Below, piece after piece: positions 1 through 7,426 of a stretch of DNA of 64,000 nt (within the stretch, counting starts at the first letter, position 1; each line of letters opens with the position of its first letter). The stretch comes from Marinobacter sp. 1-4A (GTDB taxonomy: Bacteria > Pseudomonadota > Gammaproteobacteria > Pseudomonadales > Oleiphilaceae): positions 744,001 through 808,000 of the forward strand of contig NZ_VCGY01000001.1 of assembly GCF_016597725.1 (NCBI RefSeq), read 5' to 3'. The position numbers were made by a program, and so were the translations under genes. The notes under the pieces were generated by a model, which did not search any database, was not told where the DNA came from, and saw only the letters and a program-made list of their open reading frames with translations.

Positions 1-433
1 CCCGTGCTTGGAAATCTGCCCAGGTTTCATCGTATTCGGCATCGTGCTGACCGGAGGCCCAGCGGCGAACAGCTTCAACAAATGCCTTCTGAAAGGCTGC
101 TGCGGGCTTTGTGGACGCAGCGAGTTCTTTTGCCATGACCTGCCGATCACGCCACTGGGGACGGTAACAATTTACGATGGACTCGTGATCAAATTCGTTA
201 AAGCCCCGAGCAACCTGCATATCCGGCAGACTAGCTCCGTACCCGGTAGCAATGGCCTCTACGGTTTCCCGGTGACGCTGTAAGTTGCCGCCAAAAATCG
301 CTGCCGGTTCGAATTTACCGGCCATCCATCGCCCAAGAACCTTGCCTTGTTCCCAGCCCTTTTTGGAAAGTTGGTCATAGTTCTCTTTACCAAAACTGGC
401 TTGGCCATGGCGCACCAAGTAAACAGTAGCCAT
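1..433 (-). CDS. Histidine phosphatase family protein (partial, 3' end outside window)
   Basis: The first 144 residues are visible and the C-terminus lies beyond position 1. The protein opens MATVYLVRHGQASFG, the RHG phosphohistidine signature of the phosphoglycerate mutase/SixA-like branch, and has a second conserved Arg-His pair in LQRHRETVEAI. It should remove phosphate from a small molecule or protein through a phosphohistidine intermediate; the substrate cannot be told. Its ATG overlaps the TAA of the upstream kinase gene by one base (TAATG), so the two are probably translationally coupled. Company with an acyl-CoA dehydrogenase, an SDR and an APH kinase suggests a role in the same pathway (inference). 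Confidence 0.85.
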   Translation of the reverse strand, partial: MATVYLVRHGQASFGKENYDQLSKKGWEQGKVLGRWMAGKFEPAAIFGGNLQRHRETVEAIATGYGASLPDMQVARGFNEFDHESIVNCYRPQWRDRQVMAKELAASTKPAAAFQKAFVEAVRRWASGQHDAEYDETWADFQAR

Positions 434-1497
434 TAAAGCGAGCTCTCCGAGATCAAACGCTTGCAGCGCTTTTCAAGGTAGTTCGCCGCATGACCAAACG
501 CTGCAAAGCGCTTGTCACTGGTTTGGCCGTGGTAGAAGCGGTAATAGATCTGCTGCACGATCACCGCCAATCGGAACAGCCCGTAGATCTCATAGAAATC
601 GAAGTTCTCTGCCCGAAAGCCCGACTTCTCCATGTAGTACGCCACCACTTCCTTACGGGTAAGCATGCCTGCACGATGGGTGGGTTGGCGGCGCAGCATC
701 TGGAACGGCCCTTCGTCGTCCGCCTCAATCCAATAGGCCAGCGTGTTGCCCAGATCCATCAGCGGATCACCAATGGTGGCCATTTCCCAATCCAATACAC
801 CGATCACTTCAAAAGGGTTGTCTGGGTTCAGTACCACATTGTCGAAACGGAAGTCGTTATGGATAACAACTTGCGCAATATCGTTCGGCATTTTTTCGCT
901 GAGCCAAGTCATCACCTCCTCGAAGTCGCCAACGTCATCAGTGCGAGCCTTGCGGAATCGGTCGCTCCAGCCACCGATTTGTCGCTCAACGTAGCCCTCG
1001 CCCTTCCCCAGAGAATCGAGACCTGCGGCTTTGGCGTCAACACGGTGCAGGTCTACCATCTTGTCGATCACGCTCAGGCACAGTTTGCGCGTATCGGCTT
1101 CGTTTAACTCCAGATCGTCCGGGAAGTCTTGGCGCAAAATGATGCCTTTCATTCGCTCCATGACATAAAAATCGCACCCCAGCACATCATGATCATCGCA
1201 AATGGCGATTATGTCGGGCACATAGGGGTAAACAGGTTTCAGCGCCTGCATTACTTTCGCTTCGCGCAGCATGTCGTGGGCAGATTTTGCAATTTTCCCA
1301 AACGGTGGGCGACGCAAAACAAATGATCGGTCGCCATAGTCCACCTGATATGTCAGGTTGGAGGCGCCCCCCGGGTATTGGCGGATGACTGGCTCACCGG
1401 TCAGATTGGGGATGGCCCCTTTCATGAAGTGATCTACTGCTGCAAGATCCAGTTCTTCACCTTCGCGAATATCTTGTGCCTGATCAATCTGGGTCAT
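433..1497 (-). CDS. APH-type phosphotransferase, ACAD10/11 N-domain-like
   Basis: A 354-residue aminoglycoside-phosphotransferase-fold kinase. The catalytic loop HNDFRFDN lies at residues 213-220 (Asp215, Asn220), and the metal-binding Asp is D236 in LDWEMATIGDP. The N-lobe has the GGASNLTY loop near residue 45. This subgroup resembles the kinase half of ACAD10/ACAD11 and the LvaA kinase of levulinate catabolism, which phosphorylate 4-hydroxyacyl-CoA rather than antibiotics (family knowledge). The start has a strong AAGGAGAG ribosome site. It sits between an SDR (31 bp upstream) and a histidine phosphatase (1-base overlap). Drug resistance is unlikely. Substrate is inferred. Confidence 0.85.
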   Translation of the reverse strand: MTQIDQAQDIREGEELDLAAVDHFMKGAIPNLTGEPVIRQYPGGASNLTYQVDYGDRSFVLRRPPFGKIAKSAHDMLREAKVMQALKPVYPYVPDIIAICDDHDVLGCDFYVMERMKGIILRQDFPDDLELNEADTRKLCLSVIDKMVDLHRVDAKAAGLDSLGKGEGYVERQIGGWSDRFRKARTDDVGDFEEVMTWLSEKMPNDIAQVVIHNDFRFDNVVLNPDNPFEVIGVLDWEMATIGDPLMDLGNTLAYWIEADDEGPFQMLRRQPTHRAGMLTRKEVVAYYMEKSGFRAENFDFYEIYGLFRLAVIVQQIYYRFYHGQTSDKRFAAFGHAANYLEKRCKRLISESSL

Positions 1498-1528
1498 TCA
1501 TCTCTCTCCTTTTGTTCCCGGGTGCTGG

Positions 1529-2350
1529 TCAGGCTTTGGCCTTGTTGCCCATCTTTTTCATCCAGCGTTTACTTTCTTCGTACATGAGTTTGTCAAACAC
1601 CGCTGGCGCATAGCGCTTGAGTATCCACAGACGGCGCTCTTTCACATGGGGCAGTACCCAGAAGTCATTTTTCTTTACCGAGCGAACGATATCGTCGGCA
1701 ACCTGATCGGCAGTGATTGTTGAACGCTTCATCAGCTTGTTCACGTTCTGCTGAATTCCGGGAATGTCCGAACGCATGCTCTGAGTGAGGTTTGTCTGGA
1801 AAAACGCTGGGCATACGCAGCTTACGTGTATGCCATCACCACGCAGTTCCTGTCGCAAGGTTTCTGACAATGCTATAACACTGGCTTTGGATACGTTGTA
1901 GCTGTCCATCAGCGGCGCAAGCATAAGGCCCGCCATGGAGGCGATGTTCACGAAGGTTCCTGAGCCCTGCTTTTTGAACTGCGGTGTAAATGCTTTACAG
2001 CCACGCACAACGCCCAGCACGTTGATGTCGATAATCCACTCCCAATCGGCCATGGTGGTGTCTTCAATGGAGCCAGCAGAGGCCACACCTGCGTTGTTTA
2101 CCACTACGTCCACCCCACCCCACTTTTCGGTGAGATCGGCGCAGATTTTTTCCAGATCTGTTAGCCGTCGCACATCACATTCAACAAAGTAGCCTTCGCC
2201 ACCAGCATTGTTAATTTCCTGTTCTACACCAGCGCCCTGTTCTGGATTGATGTCGCCGATGCAAACCTTGGCACCTTCTCTGGCATAACGCAGTGCAATG
2301 GCTCGGCCAAGGCCGCTTGCGCCGCCGGTTACGAATACTCTTTGTGTCAT
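1529..2350 (-). CDS. SDR family NAD(P)-dependent oxidoreductase
   Basis: A 273-residue classical short-chain dehydrogenase. The cofactor loop TGGASGLG is at residues 8-15, NNAG at 85-88, and the catalytic set is Ser138, Tyr151 and Lys155 (YNVSK). An Asp in the IGDIN segment at the end of beta-2 favours NAD over NADP. It would oxidise or reduce a hydroxy/keto acyl substrate. It lies between the acyl-CoA dehydrogenase upstream and the APH kinase downstream on the same strand, an arrangement like lvaC-lvaD. The basic, aromatic C-terminal tail is longer than the minimal SDR core. Substrate unknown. Confidence 0.85.
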   Translation of the reverse strand: MTQRVFVTGGASGLGRAIALRYAREGAKVCIGDINPEQGAGVEQEINNAGGEGYFVECDVRRLTDLEKICADLTEKWGGVDVVVNNAGVASAGSIEDTTMADWEWIIDINVLGVVRGCKAFTPQFKKQGSGTFVNIASMAGLMLAPLMDSYNVSKASVIALSETLRQELRGDGIHVSCVCPAFFQTNLTQSMRSDIPGIQQNVNKLMKRSTITADQVADDIVRSVKKNDFWVLPHVKERRLWILKRYAPAVFDKLMYEESKRWMKKMGNKAKA

Positions 2351-2408
2351 GGGGTTGTCCGTTGTTTGTTATTCAGCAAAATACCAACTGCAGAGTACGA
2401 CGGAGCCA

Positions 2409-2507
2409 GCGGGGTGGGGTGTTTCTGAAACACGCTGTGAATACGTCCGTGTACGCTTGGCTCCGCCATCCATGGCTACGCACAGTTTCAGAAACACCCC
2501 ACCCCGC
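2409..2507. repeat. Extragenic palindromic repeat, copy 1
   Basis: A perfect 23-bp inverted repeat (arms 2409-2431 and 2485-2507) encloses a 53-base loop. The arms contain GTTTCTGAAAC and a run of GGGGTGGGG. The left arm and loop match a second copy on the opposite strand at 9903-9960. It fills most of the 186-bp gap between the acyl-CoA dehydrogenase and SDR genes. It looks like a REP/BIME-type element that could fold in mRNA and separate expression of the two genes. Confidence 0.75.
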
Positions 2508-2536
2508 CGGCCCCTCTCATCATTGGCGCTAGATCA

Positions 2537-3748
2537 TCAATTTTTATACTTGCGCAGCTCAATGCGAGCAACCGTGGCACGATGGACTTCATCCGGGCCA
2601 TCTGCTAATCGCAATACACGAGCATAGGCAAATAATTGAGTCAACGGGAAGTCGTCATCGCTCACACCGGCGCCGCCGTGAATCTGAATGGCCTGATCCA
2701 CAATAGTTTGCAGCATGTTGGGGATCACGGCTTTGATCATGGCGACTTCCTGAATAGCTCCGGCAATACCTTTGGTGTCCAGAGCCCAGGCACATTTCAG
2801 GGTCAGTAAACGCGCCTGTTCAATGGACATACGAGCGTTGGCAATGATGTCCGGGTTACCACCGAGTTTGGCCAGCGGGCGCCCAAAGGCTTCGCGGCTT
2901 AGTGACCGCTTTACCAATAGCTCAAGTGTGCGCTCTGCGGCACCGATTGCACGCATGCAGTGGTGTACTCGGCCAGGCCCGAGGCGACCCTGAGCAATCT
3001 CGAAACCGCGGCCGGGGCCTGCAATAAACGCACTTTTGGGCAGGCGAACGTTTTCGAATAGCACCTGACCGTGGCCGTAAGGTTCGTCGTATTCGCCGAA
3101 TACGGGGAGCATACGTTCAATCTTTACGCCCGGTGCATCGAGCGGTACCAATACCATGGAATGACGACGGTGTTTGTGGGCATCGGGGTCTGAAAGACCC
3201 ATAAAGATAGCCACTTTGCAGTCTGGGTGGCCAATGCCGGTGCTCCACCACTTGCGACCATTGAGCACCACTTCGTCACCTTCAACAATAGCGGTTGCTT
3301 CCATAGTGGTGGCGTCAGAAGAGGCTACTGCAGGCTCGGTCATGCAGAAGGCAGAGCGGATTTCACCGCTGAGCAGGCGGGGCAGCCATTCTGCCTTTTG
3401 CTCTTCAGAGCCGTAGTGAATGAGCACTTCCATGTTGCCGGTGTCTGGCGCGTTGCAGTTGAAGATCTCAGGCGCGATAAAGCTGCGACCGGTTTCTTCT
3501 GCAATCAGTGCGTAGTCGGAGTTGAGTAAGCCGCAACCATGCTTTTCATCCGGGAAGAACATGTTCCAGAGGCCTTGGGCTTTGGCCTTTTCCTTCAATT
3601 CCTTGATGATGGGCAGCACAACCCAGCGATTTTCAAGAGATGCCAGCTCTTTGTGGTACTGGGCTTCAACCGGGAAAATCTCTTCCGCCATAAACGCTTT
3701 TACACGCTTGAGATAATCCTGACCTTTCTCGGAGATACTGAAATCCAT
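2537..3748 (-). CDS. Acyl-CoA dehydrogenase family protein (ACAD10/11-like)
   Basis: A 403-residue FAD-dependent acyl-CoA dehydrogenase fold. Seen are the flavin-contact segment CMTEPAVASSDATTM, the substrate/FAD strand RKWWSTGIGHPDC, the helical C-domain with IQIHGGAGVSDD, and the end LRLADGPDEVHRATVARIEL, which is typical of the ACAD10/ACAD11 branch. Members near APH kinases act on phosphorylated 4-hydroxyacyl-CoA in the levulinate/4-hydroxy-acid route; ordinary alpha,beta-dehydrogenation is the alternative. It is the first gene of the minus-strand cluster and is divergent from a LysR gene 162 bp away, which probably controls it. Confidence 0.88.
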   Translation of the reverse strand: MDFSISEKGQDYLKRVKAFMAEEIFPVEAQYHKELASLENRWVVLPIIKELKEKAKAQGLWNMFFPDEKHGCGLLNSDYALIAEETGRSFIAPEIFNCNAPDTGNMEVLIHYGSEEQKAEWLPRLLSGEIRSAFCMTEPAVASSDATTMEATAIVEGDEVVLNGRKWWSTGIGHPDCKVAIFMGLSDPDAHKHRRHSMVLVPLDAPGVKIERMLPVFGEYDEPYGHGQVLFENVRLPKSAFIAGPGRGFEIAQGRLGPGRVHHCMRAIGAAERTLELLVKRSLSREAFGRPLAKLGGNPDIIANARMSIEQARLLTLKCAWALDTKGIAGAIQEVAMIKAVIPNMLQTIVDQAIQIHGGAGVSDDDFPLTQLFAYARVLRLADGPDEVHRATVARIELRKYKN

Positions 3749-3870
3749 TGCCGAACCCTCTCAGAAATTGAACAGCGATTTTAGACTAGCAAACAGTGCA
3801 TGAAGTTTAAGCACGATTAGGTCAGTCTAAGGTTGCCCACACTATTACGCGACTGAATTATTCTTATCGC

Positions 3871-3883
3871 TTACTATCAGTAA
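3871..3883. promoter_or_regulatory. Candidate LysR operator (T-N11-A)
   Basis: TTACTATCAGTAA is a 13-base palindrome with arms TTACT/AGTAA and fits the T-N11-A LysR consensus. It lies 27 bp before the LysR start, in the intergenic region shared with the divergent acyl-CoA dehydrogenase gene. Position and symmetry are seen; binding is inferred. Confidence 0.4.
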
Positions 3884-3910
3884 TACTTATTCAACTAGAG
3901 CTAACTGACT

Positions 3911-4804
3911 ATGGCCGGAACTCGTCTGGATCTCAATTTGCTGCATGTATTTGACACGATATACCGGGAAGGCAGTCTTACCCGGGCGGCGAAGGCGTTA
4001 CACCTCACCCAGCCTGCCGTTAGCCATTCGCTGTCTCGACTGAGGGACCATTTTGACGACCCTCTGTTCACCCGTCAGGGCAACCAAATGGTGCCGACAC
4101 CTTTGGCCCGACGTTTTCTTGAATCCATGAAACCGGGACTTACCCAAATTCAGGGCGCGGTGAATCAGTTCCACGCGTTTGACCCTGCGAACCAGCGCAA
4201 AACCTATTCTTTGGGGCTACGGGATGTTCTTGAGTCAACGTTTCTGCCGCCGCTTATGCAGCGATTAAACCCCTACCCTGAACTCGAAATAGCTAGCAAG
4301 CGCATTCCCCGACGGGATATGGAAACGCAATTGGCCGCAGGCAAACTGGACTTTGCTGTGGATGTTTTGCTGCCTGTCAGCAACCATACATCCCATGAAC
4401 TTCTCAGACAGGACAGACTTGTGGTTCTGGCTCGGGAAGGACATCCGCTGGCAGAAAACACGCTGAACATGGACGGATACCTTTCAGCGCAGCACGTGTT
4501 GGTTTCATCACGCGCTGAAGGGCCGGGGATTGAGGATTTTGAATTATCAAGGCTAGGGGTTCAGCGCAGCATCCGCCTGCGCTGCCAGCACTATTACGCC
4601 GCCTGCCGGGTGGTCGAAGGAACGGATATGTTGCTGACTATGCCGGAAACCTACGCCCAGATTATTTCCGAGCGGGCAAACATCACCATAATGAACCCGC
4701 CAGCCGACTTGCCTTCAGTGGATGTGCATCTGTACTGGCACACTGCCTACGGTCAGGAACCGGCTCTCATTTGGTTTCGGGAGCAGCTGAAGGCGATTCA
4801 GTAG
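3911..4804 (+). CDS. LysR family transcriptional regulator
   Basis: A 297-residue LysR regulator. The N-terminal winged helix-turn-helix spans about residues 6-65 (LNLLHVFDTIYREGSLTRAAKALHLTQPAVSHSLSRLRDHFDDPLF, abbreviated as LNLLHVF...DDPLF), followed by a linker helix and a periplasmic-binding-like effector domain. It is divergent from the acyl-CoA dehydrogenase cluster, with a T-N11-A palindrome between them, so it is probably that cluster's regulator. Its TAG overlaps the 3' end of the convergent membrane-protein gene by seven bases. Effector unknown; an acyl-CoA or hydroxy acid is the natural guess. Confidence 0.9.
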   Translation: MAGTRLDLNLLHVFDTIYREGSLTRAAKALHLTQPAVSHSLSRLRDHFDDPLFTRQGNQMVPTPLARRFLESMKPGLTQIQGAVNQFHAFDPANQRKTYSLGLRDVLESTFLPPLMQRLNPYPELEIASKRIPRRDMETQLAAGKLDFAVDVLLPVSNHTSHELLRQDRLVVLAREGHPLAENTLNMDGYLSAQHVLVSSRAEGPGIEDFELSRLGVQRSIRLRCQHYYAACRVVEGTDMLLTMPETYAQIISERANITIMNPPADLPSVDVHLYWHTAYGQEPALIWFREQLKAIQ

Positions 4805-5154
4805 GCCCCCACAGCCACCAGAAAGCCGAAGAAACAAATGGCGGTAATACCGAGCGAGGCCAACACAATTCCAAACCCCCACCAGATGGCTGCGCCATCG
4901 GAGATATCAACTCCGTGGCCGCGCAGGGTGCGGTAAAATGCCCAGGGGCCGAGTAGAAAAGCGCCCACCACAGCAAACACCAGCCCTATGCTCATGCCAG
5001 CAAAGGTCCAGGTGGCAAGTTCAGTGGTTCGGCCTGAAAGGTTATCGATAACGCCCTGACGCTGCAGGAACTTCTTGCAGAAAAACCACACCAGCGCAAA
5101 AAGCGCTGCCACAAATACCAAGCCGCCAATAACGGTAAGAAGTCGGTAAAGCAA
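4798..5154 (-). CDS. Small three-helix membrane protein, unknown
   Basis: I do not recognise the family. The 118-residue protein has three hydrophobic segments (about residues 5-25, 45-68 and 88-115) separated by short basic loops. I place the start at TTG 5154 because AGGAAGG lies five bases upstream and the product then opens directly with a membrane helix; an upstream ATG at 5217 lacks a ribosome site. The 3' end overlaps the convergent LysR gene by seven bases. Probably an inner-membrane protein; no catalytic motif seen. Confidence 0.6.
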   Translation of the reverse strand: MLYRLLTVIGGLVFVAALFALVWFFCKKFLQRQGVIDNLSGRTTELATWTFAGMSIGLVFAVVGAFLLGPWAFYRTLRGHGVDISDGAAIWWGFGIVLASLGITAICFFGFLVAVGAY

Positions 5155-5338
5155 AGCTGCCTTCCTGTAGTAAGTAGACCCTATAAAATTACGCGAGTGC
5201 GCGAATTGAGGACACACTATAGCGCCGGGTTGCAGGCGGGTAAAACGGCTTTCTTGCCTTCACCGGTGGCAACCCCGGTTTCCCTGACTAAACTGGGTTG
5301 GTTATCCATACCAGTCAATTTGAAAAGGAGTCTCCAAA

Positions 5339-6493
5339 ATGGCCCAAACGACCCGCATTGCCGTTACACCCGGCGACGGAATTGGCCCGGAAGTTGTGGG
5401 GGAAGCCATACGCTGCCTGGAAACCCTGCGAACCAAGCACAATCTCGCTCTTGAGTGGACTCATTTTCCATGGCCATCCCATGCTTGGCATCAAGAACAT
5501 GGTGAATCCATGCCCGAGGACGCATTAATCCAGCTCAAAGCCTACGACGCTATATTACTTGGCGCGCTGGGTGATCCAGGGCCTCTGGATGACCCCAACC
5601 GCTACTTGTTGACAGACAGCGTTTCACTGGCACCTTTGCTGGATATGCGTAAGGGCTTCGATCAATGGGTGTGCGAACGCCCGGCTCGCCTACTGCCCGG
5701 CGCTCGTCAGTATCTCGCTGATGAGCGTGCAAAAGATATAGACATGTTGGTTATTCGGGAGAATTCCGAGGGTGAGTATGTGAGTCAAGGTGGGCGCTTG
5801 CGCAAGGGAACCGAGGATGAAATTGCGACCCAAATGGAAGTGTTTACCCGCAAGGCCACCAATCGCATTATTCGCTATGGTTTTGAGCAAGCTCGCGCAC
5901 GGGCAACGGAGCGGGCAAACGAAGGCCGCACCCGGGAATTCCGCAAGCTTGATGGCAGCACCTGTGAAAGTCAGGTGTGCTTGATCACCAAACGCAATGC
6001 TCTGCGTTACTGGGGTGATATGTATACCGAGGCGTTTGAGGAGATCAGCCAAGAGTTTCCTGACGTAGCAACCCACCATGAACTGGTAGATGCAGCTTGT
6101 ATGAAGTTCGTACAAAGCCCCTGGGCATTTGACGTGGTGGTTGCCAGCAACTTGCAGGGAGATATCCTTACGGATTTGGCCGCCGTGTTATCTGGCGGCA
6201 TGGGCGTAGCCCCATCCTGCAACCTAAACCCAACAGACCCAAACATGCCCTCTATGTTTGAGCCCACTCATGGCAGCGCTCCAGACATTGCAGGGCAAGG
6301 CTTAGCAGATCCAACTGCCATGTTATTTACCGCTGCTCGCATGCTGGAATGGTTTGGCCGGAAAGATCCGGTGATGGCAGCGGCAGGTAAGGAGCTATTC
6401 GACGCAGTGGCCGCAGACTTGGCGGAAAATTCCGGTGCGCGGCGTGGAACTCAAGCCATTGGTGAAGCAATCTGCGCGAGACTGTCAGCCTGA
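5339..6493 (+). CDS. Isocitrate/isopropylmalate/tartrate dehydrogenase family protein
   Basis: A 384-residue beta-decarboxylating dehydrogenase. Family marks are AVTPGDGIGPEVV at the N-terminus, the nucleotide-side segment MLVIRENSEGEY, the metal-binding Asp in NLQGDILTDLAAVLSGGMG, and the adenine-binding EPTHGSAPDIAGQG. The RENSEGEY version and overall layout favour the tartrate/D-malate dehydrogenase (TtuC/DmlA) side over LeuB, and no leu genes are nearby. It would oxidise and decarboxylate a 2-hydroxy dicarboxylic acid using NAD and a divalent metal. AAGGAG lies eight bases before the ATG. Substrate uncertain. Confidence 0.85.
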   Translation: MAQTTRIAVTPGDGIGPEVVGEAIRCLETLRTKHNLALEWTHFPWPSHAWHQEHGESMPEDALIQLKAYDAILLGALGDPGPLDDPNRYLLTDSVSLAPLLDMRKGFDQWVCERPARLLPGARQYLADERAKDIDMLVIRENSEGEYVSQGGRLRKGTEDEIATQMEVFTRKATNRIIRYGFEQARARATERANEGRTREFRKLDGSTCESQVCLITKRNALRYWGDMYTEAFEEISQEFPDVATHHELVDAACMKFVQSPWAFDVVVASNLQGDILTDLAAVLSGGMGVAPSCNLNPTDPNMPSMFEPTHGSAPDIAGQGLADPTAMLFTAARMLEWFGRKDPVMAAAGKELFDAVAADLAENSGARRGTQAIGEAICARLSA

Positions 6494-6502
6494 TAGACCA
6501 CA

Positions 6503-6537
6503 GGAGCGGAGCCAGAGTTTTTTTCTGACTCCGCTTC
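6503..6537. terminator. Stem-loop between convergent genes
   Basis: A stem of about 12-14 pairs (arms 6503-6516 and 6524-6537, with G-T pairs) encloses a T-rich loop in the 56-bp gap between the convergent dehydrogenase and lipoprotein genes. No U-run follows on either strand, so it is not a canonical intrinsic terminator, but the position fits a bidirectional transcript end. Confidence 0.45.
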
Positions 6538-6549
6538 AACTGCAGCCTT

Positions 6550-7122
6550 TTATTCGTCAGCCATCACAAATTCTAGACGGCCCGGTGCTACGCGCACGTC
6601 CATAGGCACCATCCCAAACATGCGCTGCGCCAGCTTGGTTTCATCCAAACGGTACACTGGCATGGTTTCCAGCATCTGAGCCACAACGCGCATGACTGTA
6701 TCTGTAACCGGTGCTAGATCACCCTTGAAAAAGCTCGAATCAATGCTGCTTTCAAGCAGCTTTATTCTGCGAATATAGATCGCTTTCTCTTTGCTGTCGT
6801 AAACCGGGGCACCCTCCACTTTCAAGGCCAGATCAACCGGAAGCTTGGCCAAAAACGCATTAAGTGCAACCTGCCCTTTGAGATCAATTACCGCCACATC
6901 GCGGCCATCCGGCCCCAACGCCACGTTTGCATCACTGAGACTGAGGCTCAGGGGCGAGCCGCTTTTCAACTGCGTGCGATCGTAATCACTTACAACGTTT
7001 TGGAGGTGCCGCTCAAGCTCACCTTCAGAAATTGCATAAGGGGATATGCTGGCACAGCCGCTGGTTAAGGCAAGGGTCATCAAAACCATGCCCCAAAGGC
7101 CGATAAGGTGTGGTTTCTTCAT
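6550..7122 (-). CDS. DUF1439 family lipoprotein (YceB-like)
   Basis: A 190-residue secreted lipoprotein. The signal peptide has Lys-Lys, a hydrophobic stretch and the lipobox LTSGC, so lipidation is expected at Cys23. The mature part matches the DUF1439 pattern: an N-terminal helix (EGELERHLQ), then repeated amphipathic beta strands ending MFGMVPMDVRVAPGRLEF. Family members are outer-membrane lipoproteins of unknown role with a lipid-binding-like fold. It is on its own, convergent with the dehydrogenase at 5339. Identity is good; function is not known. Confidence 0.75.
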   Translation of the reverse strand: MKKPHLIGLWGMVLMTLALTSGCASISPYAISEGELERHLQNVVSDYDRTQLKSGSPLSLSLSDANVALGPDGRDVAVIDLKGQVALNAFLAKLPVDLALKVEGAPVYDSKEKAIYIRRIKLLESSIDSSFFKGDLAPVTDTVMRVVAQMLETMPVYRLDETKLAQRMFGMVPMDVRVAPGRLEFVMADE

Positions 7123-7214
7123 CGTCTATTCTCCATGAATGAGCACCCATCCTGCGGCAGAGCGGAAGGCGTAACAAGACTGGCGGATTAATCATTGGTC
7201 AGAACTCGGGCCAT

Positions 7215-7406
7215 CTACTCGTTTTCAGCCCGAGCTTCTACATAAGGGATCAGATTATCATCGAAAATAACCCGCAATAGAATAGGCTGGCAGCATACCT
7301 GACAATCTTCGACATACTCCTGCTCCGCTACTGATGGGTCGACGCTGATATCCAGCGCCTCCCAGCAATAGGGGCACTGGACGATTACAGAGTCCAGAGC
7401 CGACAT
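7215..7406 (-). CDS. CPXCG motif-containing cysteine-rich protein
   Basis: A 63-residue protein with two cysteine pairs, CPYC near residue 11 and CQVC near residue 35. They can hold one zinc in a rubredoxin-like knuckle. The middle is strongly acidic and the C-terminus is charged. It fits the small conserved CPXCG family of proteobacteria, whose role is unknown. An AAGGAG site lies just upstream of the ATG. The gene starts 20 bp after the aminotransferase stop on the same strand, so it is probably cotranscribed. Confidence 0.8.
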   Translation of the reverse strand: MSALDSVIVQCPYCWEALDISVDPSVAEQEYVEDCQVCCQPILLRVIFDDNLIPYVEARAENE

Positions 7407-7426
7407 AGGTGCTCCTTAGAGTTCTT

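Noticed and set aside
8-283. A 91-codon open frame on the plus strand
   Set aside because: It is the antisense shadow of the histidine phosphatase gene, which has a clear RHG start and coupling to the kinase.
490-1107. A 205-codon plus-strand frame opposite the APH kinase
   Set aside because: No family features; the minus-strand frame carries the full kinase motifs.
433-1497. Antibiotic-resistance reading of the APH-fold kinase
   Set aside because: Neighbours and subgroup motifs fit the ACAD10/11-like acyl-CoA kinase branch; no resistance or mobile genes are nearby.
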